Position numbers and translations under genes: made by a program | Notes under the pieces: model-generated | Databases searched by the model: none | Told to the model about the DNA's origin: nothing | What the model saw: only the letters and a program-made list of their open reading frames with translations | NCBI GenBank assembly: GCA_903919215.1 | Contig: CAIXHI010000299.1 | Span: 1-8,263, forward strand | From: an uncultured Acidimicrobiaceae bacterium | GTDB taxonomy: Bacteria > Actinomycetota > Acidimicrobiia > Acidimicrobiales > Ilumatobacteraceae | Direction of reading: 5' to 3' | Length of the DNA stretch: 8,263 nucleotides | Part shown: in pieces, positions 1 through 6,885 of the stretch | Numbering within the stretch: position 1 is the first letter of the stretch | Layout: each line of letters starts with the position of its first letter

Positions 1-536
1 GCGCTGAACACCACTACGACGGTGATGACGAACATGATCCGTCGCGCCCTTCGTGGGGCGAAGTAGGAGATGAACTGTTCGAGGATCGTGCCGCCGTCGA
101 ACGGAAGGATCGGGATCAGGTTGAACAGTCCGATGGTCGGCCCGGCCCACAGCACGGCAATCGCCACATCATCGCTGACCTGCGGCCAGCCCCAACCACC
201 GTTGGCCCCGAGATAGGCGAGCGTTCCCACCGTGATCTGCGCCGCTGGTCCGGCGAACGAGATGCCCGCGCGTTCCCAGCGCGAGAGCGCCCGGGTGGGC
301 ACGAACGACGCATAGCCGGCCATGAAGTCGAGGGCGATCTCCGCCTCGGCGCCCGTGGCCCGTGCGGCGAAGGCGTGGCCGAGTTCGTGCAGCAGGGTGA
401 ACAGTGCGATGAACGCGGCCAGCCAAATACCGCGTGCTCCCGGATTCACCAGAATGATCAGGACGAGCAGGATCAGGAACCCCGACCGCACCTGGACAGG
501 GAACCCGAACACGCGAAACGCGGGTGGGGACGGCAC
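1..536 (-). CDS. Site-2 protease family (M50) membrane zinc metalloprotease, N-terminal part
   Basis: This is an intramembrane-type zinc protease of the M50/site-2 family, which cleaves membrane-embedded or membrane-proximal substrates; the substrate cannot be inferred here. About 178 residues are present and the C-terminus lies beyond the left edge. After a short N-terminus containing a GFPVQV stretch (residues 11-16), a hydrophobic segment (about 20-30) precedes a helix carrying the zinc-binding HELGH (His50, Glu51, His54). A conserved-looking AGP motif sits at 95-97. The second zinc-ligand region is NLIPILPFDGG at 139-149, with Asp147 as the expected third ligand, followed by another hydrophobic segment near 168-178. 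I chose GTG at 536 because an in-frame TAG lies at 546-548 and a -10-like box ends 6 nt upstream; GTG at 512 is an alternative that keeps the conserved N-terminal segment. No Shine-Dalgarno precedes either start. It is divergent from ppdK. The family call is secure; the physiological role is unknown. Confidence 0.9.
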   Translation of the reverse strand, partial: MPSPPAFRVFGFPVQVRSGFLILLVLIILVNPGARGIWLAAFIALFTLLHELGHAFAARATGAEAEIALDFMAGYASFVPTRALSRWERAGISFAGPAAQITVGTLAYLGANGGWGWPQVSDDVAIAVLWAGPTIGLFNLIPILPFDGGTILEQFISYFAPRRARRIMFVITVVVVFS

Positions 537-542
537 ACACGG

Positions 543-548
543 AGCCTA
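543..548 (-). promoter_or_regulatory. Putative -10 box for the M50 protease gene (leaderless)
   Basis: TAGGCT read on the minus strand fits the TANNNT pattern of actinobacterial -10 boxes and ends 6 nt before the GTG at 536, so the transcript would begin at or next to the start codon. No convincing -35 hexamer is visible 16-18 nt further upstream. This is an inference from spacing and the absence of a ribosome binding site. Confidence 0.4.
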
Positions 549-598
549 CGGTGCGGGCAGATCCACCACAGTCCCTTCGCGGATCGACACTCGCGCCG

Positions 599-604
599 TA
601 GACT
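599..604 (+). promoter_or_regulatory. Putative -10 box for ppdK (leaderless)
   Basis: TAGACT fits TANNNT and ends 8 nt before the GTG at 613. No Shine-Dalgarno lies upstream of that GTG, so a leaderless mRNA is the simplest reading. A weak -35 candidate, TTCGCG at 576-581, is 17 nt upstream. The box lies in the 76-bp divergent region shared with the M50 gene, 50 bp from the opposing box. Confidence 0.45.
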
Positions 605-612
605 CGCACCTC

Positions 613-3267
613 GTGTCATACGTCTATGCATTCGACCACAAGCATCGCCGGCCTCCGATGGAGTACAAAGATCTCCTCGGTGGAAAGGGCGCCAACCTCG
701 CAGAGATGACGAGCGTGCTGAAGCTGCCGGTACCCCCGGGCTTCACCATCTCCACCGATGCGTGCCGCGCCTACATGCACGGCGGCTGGCCCGAAGGCCT
801 CGATGAGGAGATCGCCAATCAGGTCTTCAAGCTCGAGAAGACGATGGGCCGCAAACTCGGCGACCCGTTCGATCCGCTGCTCGTGTCGGTGCGCTCCGGC
901 GCCAAGTTCTCGATGCCGGGCATGATGGACACCGTCCTCAACCTCGGTCTCAACGACGAGAGCGTCAAGGGTCTCGCCACCGTCACCAACGACGAGCGCT
1001 TCGCGTACGACAGCTACCGCCGCTTCATCGCCATGTACGGCCGCATCGTGCTCGGCGTCGACGGCGAACTGTTCGACCACCCGCTCGAGCAGGCCAAGCA
1101 CAAGGCTGGCGTGAAGAGCGACGCCGAATTGACGGCGAAGGCGCTGAAGGATCTGTGCAAGCAGTACCAGGCCGTCGTCAAGAAGGCCACCCGCAAGCCG
1201 TTCCCGCAGAAGCCGCGCGAGCAGCTTCGTGGCGCGATCGAGGCCGTGTTCGCCAGCTGGAACGGCGCTCGTGCCATTGCCTACCGTGTGCGTGAGCGCA
1301 TCAGCCACGACCTCGGCACCGCCGTCAACGTGCAGACCATGGTGTTCGGCAACCGCGACGACAACAGCGGCACCGGCGTGGGCTTTACCCGCAACGCGGC
1401 CACCGGTGAGAACAAGCCGTACGGCGACTTCCTGATCAACGCTCAGGGCGAGGACGTGGTTGCGGGTATCCGTAACACAGAGGACCTCGACCACATGAAG
1501 CTGCACTTCCCGGTGATCCACAAGGAACTGCTCGATATCTTCGCCCGCCTCGAGCGTCACTACGTCGACATGTGCGACACCGAGTTCACCATCGATCAGG
1601 GCAAGCTCTGGATGCTGCAGACCCGCGTGGGCAAGCGCACCGGCGCCGCGGCGTTGAGGATGGCCGTCGACATGACCAAGCCGCAGGGCAAGGCCAATGC
1701 CAAGTGGAGCATCTCCAAGAACGAGGCGATCATGCGCGTGGGCGCCGATCACCTCGATCAGGTGTTGCACCCGCAGTTCGCCAACAAGGGCAAGGTGCTG
1801 GCCAAGGGCCTCGCTGCCTCACCCGGTGCTGCTGTTGGTCGGGTGTACTTCACCGCCGATCACGCGGTGCAGGCGCACGAGCGTGGCGAGAAGGTCATCC
1901 TCGTTCGTAACGAGACCAGCCCCGAAGATGTGCACGGCATGATGATCAGCCAGGGCATCCTCACCGCCCGCGGTGGCCTCGTCAGCCACGCTGCAGTGGT
2001 GGCCCGTGGTTGGGGTACACCGGCCATCGTCGGCGCCGAAGCAGTGAAGATCGATGGTAAGTCGTTCCACGTCGGCAGCACCGTCGTCAAGGAAGGCGCC
2101 ACCATCAGCATCGACGGCACCACTGGTGAAGTCATGCTGGGAGCGATGAAGCTCGCTGCCGCCGAACCGCCACCCGAGTTCCACACAATCTTGAAGTGGT
2201 CCGACGTCGTTCGCAAGGGCAAGTTGGGCGTGCGCGCCAACGCCGACACCGGTGAGGACGCCACGAACGCTCGTGAGTTGGGTGCTGAAGGTGTCGGCCT
2301 GTGCCGTACCGAGCACATGTTCCTCGCTCCCGATCGTCTGCCGGTCGTGCGCAAGATGATCCTCGCGCAGACCCCAGAAGAGGAGACCGCAGCGCTCGCC
2401 GAACTCGGCCGTGTGCAGCAGATCGACTTCGAGGAGATCCTGGAAGCGATGGATGGTCTGCCCGTCACGGTGCGTCTGCTCGACCCGCCGCTGCACGAGT
2501 TCCTGCCGTCGGCCGAAGAGCTGCGTATCAAGCAGGCCACCACGGGTCTCAACAAGACCGAGAAGGCCGAGCTGAAGGCTGCCGAGGAATGGGCCGAGCA
2601 CAACCCGATGATCGGTACCCGCGGCGTGCGCCTTGGTGTCGTCAAGCCGGGCCTGTACGCCATGCAGGTGAGGGCTCTCATGGCCGCCGCCGCTTCGCTG
2701 CGCAAGCGGGGCAAGAACCCGATCGTCGAAGTGATGATCCCGCTCACGGTCACTCGTGAGGAGCTGCAGCTCGCTCGCAGCTGGGTGCAGACGGAGATCG
2801 ACCGTGCTGTGAAGGGTATGAAGAACAAGCCCCACGTCACGATCGGCACGATGATCGAGACGCCGCGTGCGGCCATCTGCGCCGATCAGATCGCGGAAGA
2901 GGCCGACTTCTTCAGCTTCGGCACCAACGACCTCACCCAGATGACGTTCGGTTTCAGCCGCGACGACATCGAGAGCAAGATGATGCCGGCGTACCTCGAG
3001 CAGGGCTTGCTGAAGCGCAACCCGTTCGAGACCATCGACAAGGACGGCGTCGGCGCCCTCGTGAAGATGGGCGCCATCCGCGGTCGCTCGGTGAAGAAGG
3101 GCCTCAAGCTCGGCGTCTGCGGCGAGCATGGTGGCGACCCCGAGAGCATCGCCCTGTTCTACGAGGCCGGTCTCGACTACGTCAGTTGCAGCCCGTTCCG
3201 CGTGCCGATCGCGCGCCTCGCTGCCGCGCAGGCCGTCATCGGTGGCAGCAAGACCGACACGAAGTGA
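613..3267 (+). CDS. ppdK: Pyruvate, phosphate dikinase
   Basis: The cytoplasmic enzyme interconverts pyruvate + ATP + Pi and PEP + AMP + PPi, working in gluconeogenesis or, reversed, in PPi-linked glycolysis. The 884-residue length matches the family. The N-terminal ATP-grasp half has GGKGANLAEM (Lys25), an SVRSGAKFSMPGMMD segment (Arg94) and an acidic site near Glu324. The swivelling phosphohistidine domain (about 399-515) carries GGLVSHAAVVAR with catalytic His459. The C-terminal PEP/pyruvate barrel shows GLCRTEHMF (Arg565), VRLLDPPLHEF (Arg621), IGTMIETPRAA (Glu749), FGTNDLTQ (Asn772, Asp773) and GVCGEHGGDPES with the acid/base Cys836. Core residues run about four higher than recalled Clostridium symbiosum numbering, so no active-site residue is missing. 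GTG 613 is chosen because the conserved YVYAFD N-terminus starts there; the longer frame upstream overlaps the divergent gene. The position two before His459, normally the regulatory Thr, is Val457. A hairpin follows the stop. Confidence 0.97.
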   Translation: MSYVYAFDHKHRRPPMEYKDLLGGKGANLAEMTSVLKLPVPPGFTISTDACRAYMHGGWPEGLDEEIANQVFKLEKTMGRKLGDPFDPLLVSVRSGAKFSMPGMMDTVLNLGLNDESVKGLATVTNDERFAYDSYRRFIAMYGRIVLGVDGELFDHPLEQAKHKAGVKSDAELTAKALKDLCKQYQAVVKKATRKPFPQKPREQLRGAIEAVFASWNGARAIAYRVRERISHDLGTAVNVQTMVFGNRDDNSGTGVGFTRNAATGENKPYGDFLINAQGEDVVAGIRNTEDLDHMKLHFPVIHKELLDIFARLERHYVDMCDTEFTIDQGKLWMLQTRVGKRTGAAALRMAVDMTKPQGKANAKWSISKNEAIMRVGADHLDQVLHPQFANKGKVLAKGLAASPGAAVGRVYFTADHAVQAHERGEKVILVRNETSPEDVHGMMISQGILTARGGLVSHAAVVARGWGTPAIVGAEAVKIDGKSFHVGSTVVKEGATISIDGTTGEVMLGAMKLAAAEPPPEFHTILKWSDVVRKGKLGVRANADTGEDATNARELGAEGVGLCRTEHMFLAPDRLPVVRKMILAQTPEEETAALAELGRVQQIDFEEILEAMDGLPVTVRLLDPPLHEFLPSAEELRIKQATTGLNKTEKAELKAAEEWAEHNPMIGTRGVRLGVVKPGLYAMQVRALMAAAASLRKRGKNPIVEVMIPLTVTREELQLARSWVQTEIDRAVKGMKNKPHVTIGTMIETPRAAICADQIAEEADFFSFGTNDLTQMTFGFSRDDIESKMMPAYLEQGLLKRNPFETIDKDGVGALVKMGAIRGRSVKKGLKLGVCGEHGGDPESIALFYEAGLDYVSCSPFRVPIARLAAAQAVIGGSKTDTK

Positions 3268-3274
3268 GCAAGAA

Positions 3275-3304
3275 TCGGGTCGCCCGGGAAACCGGGCGGC
3301 CCGA
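3275..3304 (+). terminator. GC-rich hairpin after ppdK, possible terminator
   Basis: Arms at 3275-3287 and 3292-3304 form a 13-bp stem with a single G-U wobble, closed by a GAAA (GNRA-type) tetraloop at 3288-3291. It begins 7 nt after the ppdK stop. No U-tract follows, so it may be an actinobacterial-style U-less terminator, a 3'-end stabiliser, or a structure allowing partial read-through to the next gene 43 nt away. Confidence 0.6.
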
Positions 3305-3335
3305 CGATTGCCGGTGGCGTGTCGGGATCTGATCG

Positions 3336-3341
3336 AAGGAG
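3336..3341 (+). promoter_or_regulatory. Shine-Dalgarno site of the AIM24-family gene
   Basis: AAGGAG lies 6 nt before the ATG at 3348. It is the only strong ribosome binding site in the window and fixes this start; it contrasts with the apparently leaderless starts of ppdK, dnaG and the M50 gene. Confidence 0.85.
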
Positions 3342-3347
3342 AACGAC

Positions 3348-4079
3348 ATGCAGGTAGCAACACGACAGGGTCCGGCCTACGGCGTGGCCCGCCTGACGCT
3401 CGCGCCCAACGAACCGGTGCGTGTGGAAGCTGGCGCGATGATGGCAATGTCAGCGGGCGTCGGCCTTCAGGCCAAGGCCGAGGGCGGGATCATGAAGTCG
3501 CTGAAGCGCGCTGCGCTTGGTGGTGAGAGTTTCTTCGTCAGCACCTACACGGCACCGCAACAAGGTGGTTTCGTCGACGTGGCGGCACGTCTGCCCGGCG
3601 ACATCACCACCTACGAGTTCAACCCCGGCCGCGCGCTGTTCATCCAAAAGGGATCGTGGCTCGCCAACGATGTCACCGTCACGGTCGACACTCAGTGGGG
3701 CGGCTTCAAGAATATGTTCGGCAGCGAGGGTGGGTTCATCCTCCGCGCTGAGGGTCAAGGCACCGTGGTGTTCGCCTGCTACGGCGCGCTCGAGGTCTGG
3801 AACCTCGTCGCCGGTCAGTCGATCACCGTCGACACTGGGCATATGGTGGCCTACGAGGACAGCATCACGATGACGATGCGCAAGGCCAGTGGCGGCGGCC
3901 TGATCCAGAGTTTCAAGAGCGGCGAGGGTCTCGTGTTCGACTTCACCGGTCCCGGCCGTGTGTGGACGCAGACGCGTAACCCGACGGAACTGATCGGCTG
4001 GATCCAGAGCTTCGTGGGTACCGGCAACTCGGGTAGCAGCCCCGGCGGCATCGGCGGCGGACTCTTCGGTAGGGACTGA
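3348..4079 (+). CDS. AIM24 / TIGR00266 family protein
   Basis: This 243-residue protein belongs to the AIM24 (former DUF124, TIGR00266) family, whose biochemical role in bacteria is not established; the yeast mitochondrial relative affects inner-membrane organisation. The match rests on the family-like order of segments: an EAGAMMAM motif at 27-34, a Gly-rich stretch leading into SFFVSTYTAP (61-70), LPGDI (82-86), the VDTGHMVAYE motif (161-170), and GEGLVFDFTGPGRVWTQTR (192-210). It has the alternating hydrophobic pattern of a beta-rich fold, with no signal peptide or membrane helix, so it is probably cytoplasmic or peripheral. The C-terminal tail (224-243) is Gly/Ser-rich and likely disordered. 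A strong AAGGAG fixes the ATG. The next gene starts 3 nt after the stop, which suggests co-translation and a shared membrane-related function with the TerC protein. Family confidence is high; function is unknown. Confidence 0.88.
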   Translation: MQVATRQGPAYGVARLTLAPNEPVRVEAGAMMAMSAGVGLQAKAEGGIMKSLKRAALGGESFFVSTYTAPQQGGFVDVAARLPGDITTYEFNPGRALFIQKGSWLANDVTVTVDTQWGGFKNMFGSEGGFILRAEGQGTVVFACYGALEVWNLVAGQSITVDTGHMVAYEDSITMTMRKASGGGLIQSFKSGEGLVFDFTGPGRVWTQTRNPTELIGWIQSFVGTGNSGSSPGGIGGGLFGRD

Positions 4080-4082
4080 CGG

Positions 4083-5084
4083 GTGCTGCTCGCGAGCGAC
4101 ACCGGGTCGCAGAAGTTCGTCGATATCGATGTCACCGCGTACTGGTGGATCGGTCTGCTGGCGCTGCTCGCAGTGCTGTTGCTCGTCGACCTGCTGGTGG
4201 TGCATCGCGAGAGCCACGAGGTGAAGACGCGTGAGGCGGCGATCGAGTCGGTCGTCTGGATCTCCATCGGGCTGGCCTTCGGGCTGGTCGTCTGGTGGGG
4301 GTTCGGCGGCGGCGCAGCCGGCGAGTACTACTCCGGCTATCTCATCGAGAAGAGCCTCAGCGTCGACAACGTGTTCGTGTGGGCGCTGATCCTGGCCTAC
4401 TTCCAGGTACCGCCGAAGTACCAGCACCGGGTGTTGTTCTGGGGCATCTTCGGAGCACTGATGTTGCGGGCGATGTTCATCTTTGCCGGCGTAGCGTTGA
4501 TCGAGCGCTTCGACTGGGTGCTGTACATCTTCGGCGCCTTCCTGCTGTTCACCGCGGTGAAACTGGTGGTCTCTGAGAATGACCATGTCGATCCGGCCAA
4601 GAGCAAGTTCCTCAGACTGATCCACCGTGTCGTGCCGATGCACGATGAGCTCGACGGCCAGCGATTGTTCACTCGTGTCAACGCCAAGCGAATGGCGACA
4701 CCGCTGTTCGCAGTGCTGCTGCTGATCGAGATGACCGATGTGCTGTTCGCCGTCGACTCAGTGCCGGCGGTGTTGGCGGTGAGTCACGAGCAGTTCGTGG
4801 TCTTCGCCTCCAACGCGTTCGCTATCCTCGGTCTGAGGGCCCTCTACTTCTTGCTGGCCGATATGCACGCCCGCTTCAGCTACTTGCAGGAAGGCTTGGC
4901 CATCATCCTCGCCTTCGTGGGCATCAAGATGATGATCAACGAGTGGTACCACATTCCCACGTGGCTGTCGCTGCTCGTGATCGCTCTCGTGCTCGTTGCG
5001 TCGGTCGGCTTCTCGCTACGCGTGCCATCGGCGATCGACACGATCGAGATCCCCGAGGAGTTGCCGCCGGTCGACGAACGCTGA
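4083..5084 (+). CDS. TerC/Alx family integral membrane protein
   Basis: This 333-residue inner-membrane protein is of the TerC/Alx type. Characterised relatives are linked to Mn2+ export, metalation of exported proteins, alkaline response or tellurite resistance; a Mn role here is inferred from the family. About nine hydrophobic segments are visible, near 20-40, 57-72, 94-108, 116-140, 145-163, 206-232, 238-259, 268-285 and 293-312. Acidic residues inside membrane segments mark the family: EKSLSVDNVF (Glu89, Asp95, Asn96) and IEMTDVLFAVDSVPA (Glu216, Asp219, Asp225), followed by SNAFAILGLRALYFLLA with Asn244. A polar loop at about 164-200 separates the two halves. The GTG start lies 3 nt after the upstream stop, with a weak GGGA 7 nt before it, so translation is probably coupled. 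The gap is too short for a Mn-sensing yybP-ykoY riboswitch, which precedes some relatives. The acidic C-terminus (317-333) is presumably a short soluble tail. Confidence 0.93.
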   Translation: MLLASDTGSQKFVDIDVTAYWWIGLLALLAVLLLVDLLVVHRESHEVKTREAAIESVVWISIGLAFGLVVWWGFGGGAAGEYYSGYLIEKSLSVDNVFVWALILAYFQVPPKYQHRVLFWGIFGALMLRAMFIFAGVALIERFDWVLYIFGAFLLFTAVKLVVSENDHVDPAKSKFLRLIHRVVPMHDELDGQRLFTRVNAKRMATPLFAVLLLIEMTDVLFAVDSVPAVLAVSHEQFVVFASNAFAILGLRALYFLLADMHARFSYLQEGLAIILAFVGIKMMINEWYHIPTWLSLLVIALVLVASVGFSLRVPSAIDTIEIPEELPPVDER

Positions 5085-5123
5085 GAGTCCCGCACGGCCG
5101 AAGTGCCGCACGGTGGCGGCCGC

Positions 5124-5129
5124 TATGGT
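5124..5129 (+). promoter_or_regulatory. Putative -10 box for dnaG (leaderless)
   Basis: TATGGT fits TANNNT and ends exactly 7 nt before the ATG at 5137, placing transcription start on that ATG. There is no Shine-Dalgarno. No recognisable -35 hexamer is seen in the short 52-nt gap after the terC-like gene, so the assignment rests on the box and its spacing only. Confidence 0.45.
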
Positions 5130-5136
5130 GCTGCTG

Positions 5137-6885
5137 ATGGCGATCGTCGACGAGGACTTGGAACGGCTGCGGGCATCGCTCGTGCTGTCCGACGTCGTTC
5201 AGCAGTACGTCGCGTTACGACGTGTCGGCCGCAACTGGGTGGGGCTGTGTCCGTTCCATGCCGAGCGCTCAGGTTCGTTCAACGTGCGCGACGAGACCGG
5301 TCGCTACAAGTGCTTCGGCTGCGGCGCCGGTGGCGACGTGATCAAGTTCGTACAAGAGATCGAACATGTCGACTTCGTCGCCGCTGTCGAGAGCCTCGCG
5401 TCCAAGGCAGGAATTCAACTGCGGTACACGACCGGAGAGGCGGGCGACCGCGTTCGTCAACGTCGCCGACAGTTGGTCGATGCGATGGGTAAGGCGGTCG
5501 ATTGGTATCACGACCGTCTGCTGAACTCACCGGACGCGCGCGAAGCTCGCGACTATCTGCGCAAGCGCGGCCTGGCTGGCGATGTCGCCCGCAACTTCAA
5601 ACTCGGGTATGCGCCCGATGACTGGGATGCACTGTGTAAGGCGCTCGGGTCGTCGGCCGATGTGCTGCGCGATACCGGTCTGGGGTTCACCAACAAGGCC
5701 GGTCGCATGCAGGACTCGTTCCGCGCTCGAGTGATGTTCCCGATCCTCACCGAGAACGGCGACCCGGTGGCCTTCGGCGGCCGCATCCTTCCCGGGAGCA
5801 GCGACCCGGCGAAGTACAAGAACTCGTCGGAGACCACCATCTATGCCAAGTCCAAGACGCTGTACGGATTGAACTGGGCGAAGAACGACGTGGTCGCTGC
5901 TGATCAAGTGATCGTGTGCGAGGGCTACACCGACGTGATCGGTTTCCACCGCTCCGGTGTTCGCCGCGCAGTGGCCACCTGTGGAACTGCACTGACCGAG
6001 GACCACGTGCGTCTGCTGAAGCGCTACGCCAGTCAGGTCGTGTTGGCGTTCGATGCTGATGCCGCCGGGCAGGGCGCGGCGCAACGTTTCTACGAATGGG
6101 AGGAGCGATATCAGGTGCGCGTGAGCGTTGCCCGCTTCCCCGCTGGCAAGGATCCCGGTGATCTGGCGGTCAGCGACCCCGACGCACTACGCGACGCTGT
6201 CGAGCACGCCTTGCCGTTCCTGGGGTTCCGGGTGAACCGCGTGTTGAACAGTCGCAAGCTGCGTTCACCTGAAGACCGTGCCCAGGTGGCTGGCGAGGCG
6301 ATGGCCTTGGTGAACGAGCACCCGAACCCCGAAGTGCGCAAGCTGTACGCCGGTCAGGTGGCGACCCACGTGGGTATTCCCGCTGGTGATCTCGTGGCGA
6401 TCGCTGAGCGGCGTACGCGAGCACCGTCGATCAAGGTTGCTCCGGTCCGGCGCGTCGGAGCTGCGGAGAACGCTGAGTTCGTTGCGTTGGCGATGTTGAT
6501 GCAGCGCTGGGACGACATCGCTCCATGGATGTTGGAGGATCTCTTCGCGGACGACATCGCCCGTCGTGCATTTCTCGCGGTGGCCGAAGCTGGCGGTGCA
6601 GTCGAGGCTGCACTCGAGTTGGCCGATCCGGAAGCACGTGAGTTGCTCGAGCGGGCATCGGTGGCCGACGTCGATGCCGACCCAGTGATCGAGGCCCGCA
6701 ATCTGATCGCAGCGGCGACACGTCGTCGGCTTGCTCGTTCGGTGCAGCTGACTGAACCCGAGCAGTTGCTAGCGGTGCGTGACGCACGTCTCGCTCTGGA
6801 GGAGATCGACAATCCGGAGCGTGCCGATACGGCAGCGGAGGCATTGCTAGGGTGGCTTGAAGGGGTAGGTGAAGAGACCACGTGA
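5137..6885 (+). CDS. dnaG: DNA primase DnaG
   Basis: DnaG makes the RNA primers for Okazaki fragments and leading-strand initiation, working with the DnaB helicase at the fork. The 582-residue protein has the full layout. An N-terminal CHC2 zinc finger has ligands Cys38, His41, Cys59 and Cys62. The RNA-polymerase core includes VAFGGRILPG (about 211-220) and AKYKNS (225-230). The Toprim domain has EGYTDV with catalytic Glu262, DADAAG with Asp306 and Asp308, and GKDPGDL with Asp339 and Asp342. A C-terminal helical region (about 440-582) is expected to bind DnaB; it is poorly conserved and somewhat short. The start is either ATG 5137 or ATG 5125. I prefer 5137 because MAIVDEDLERLR matches the usual DnaG N-terminus and a -10 box sits 7 nt upstream, overlapping the alternative start. 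The open frame continues upstream over the terC-like gene, but that part has no family resemblance. The stop overlaps the rpoD start. Confidence 0.97.
   Translation: MAIVDEDLERLRASLVLSDVVQQYVALRRVGRNWVGLCPFHAERSGSFNVRDETGRYKCFGCGAGGDVIKFVQEIEHVDFVAAVESLASKAGIQLRYTTGEAGDRVRQRRRQLVDAMGKAVDWYHDRLLNSPDAREARDYLRKRGLAGDVARNFKLGYAPDDWDALCKALGSSADVLRDTGLGFTNKAGRMQDSFRARVMFPILTENGDPVAFGGRILPGSSDPAKYKNSSETTIYAKSKTLYGLNWAKNDVVAADQVIVCEGYTDVIGFHRSGVRRAVATCGTALTEDHVRLLKRYASQVVLAFDADAAGQGAAQRFYEWEERYQVRVSVARFPAGKDPGDLAVSDPDALRDAVEHALPFLGFRVNRVLNSRKLRSPEDRAQVAGEAMALVNEHPNPEVRKLYAGQVATHVGIPAGDLVAIAERRTRAPSIKVAPVRRVGAAENAEFVALAMLMQRWDDIAPWMLEDLFADDIARRAFLAVAEAGGAVEAALELADPEARELLERASVADVDADPVIEARNLIAAATRRRLARSVQLTEPEQLLAVRDARLALEEIDNPERADTAAEALLGWLEGVGEETT

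Noticed and set aside
169..609. A 146-codon minus-strand open frame overlapping the M50 region.
   Set aside because: It is a different frame from the one that encodes the HELGH and PFDGG motifs, and is Arg/Pro-rich as expected for a shadow.
322..612. N-terminal extension of the ppdK reading frame back to an ATG at 322.
   Set aside because: It is antisense to the M50 coding region, contains no PPDK-like sequence, and the conserved PPDK N-terminus starts at GTG 613.
616..1770. A 384-codon open frame antisense to the 5' half of ppdK.
   Set aside because: It has the same mirror-frame signature, no plausible ribosome binding context and no recognisable motif.
3308..3333. A possible separate promoter before the AIM24 gene (TTGCCG plus TCTGAT).
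   Set aside because: The spacer is only 14 nt and the second box lacks the TANNNT pattern; too weak to list.
1819..3447. A 542-codon open frame antisense to ppdK.
   Set aside because: It is a mirror frame of a GC-rich gene. Its His/Leu/Ala/Asp-rich composition is typical of such shadows and no domain is recognisable.
4080..4082. A Mn-sensing yybP-ykoY riboswitch ahead of the TerC-family gene.
   Set aside because: The gap to the upstream gene is 3 nt, and the 80 nt before the AIM24 gene show no such fold.
3450..4643. A 397-codon open frame antisense across the AIM24 and terC genes.
   Set aside because: It spans two well-supported genes and their junction, is rich in His/Gln/Asp, and matches no family I know.
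5090..5120. CCGCACGG direct repeat (5090-5097, 5106-5113) and a 5-bp hairpin (5105-5120) after the terC-like gene.
   Set aside because: Such short matches are expected by chance in GC-rich DNA; the hairpin is weak and has no U-tract, so I do not call a terminator.
4996..5136. N-terminal extension of the dnaG frame into the terC-like gene.
   Set aside because: The extra residues are Arg/Ser-rich out-of-frame translation of terC; the DnaG family starts around 5137.
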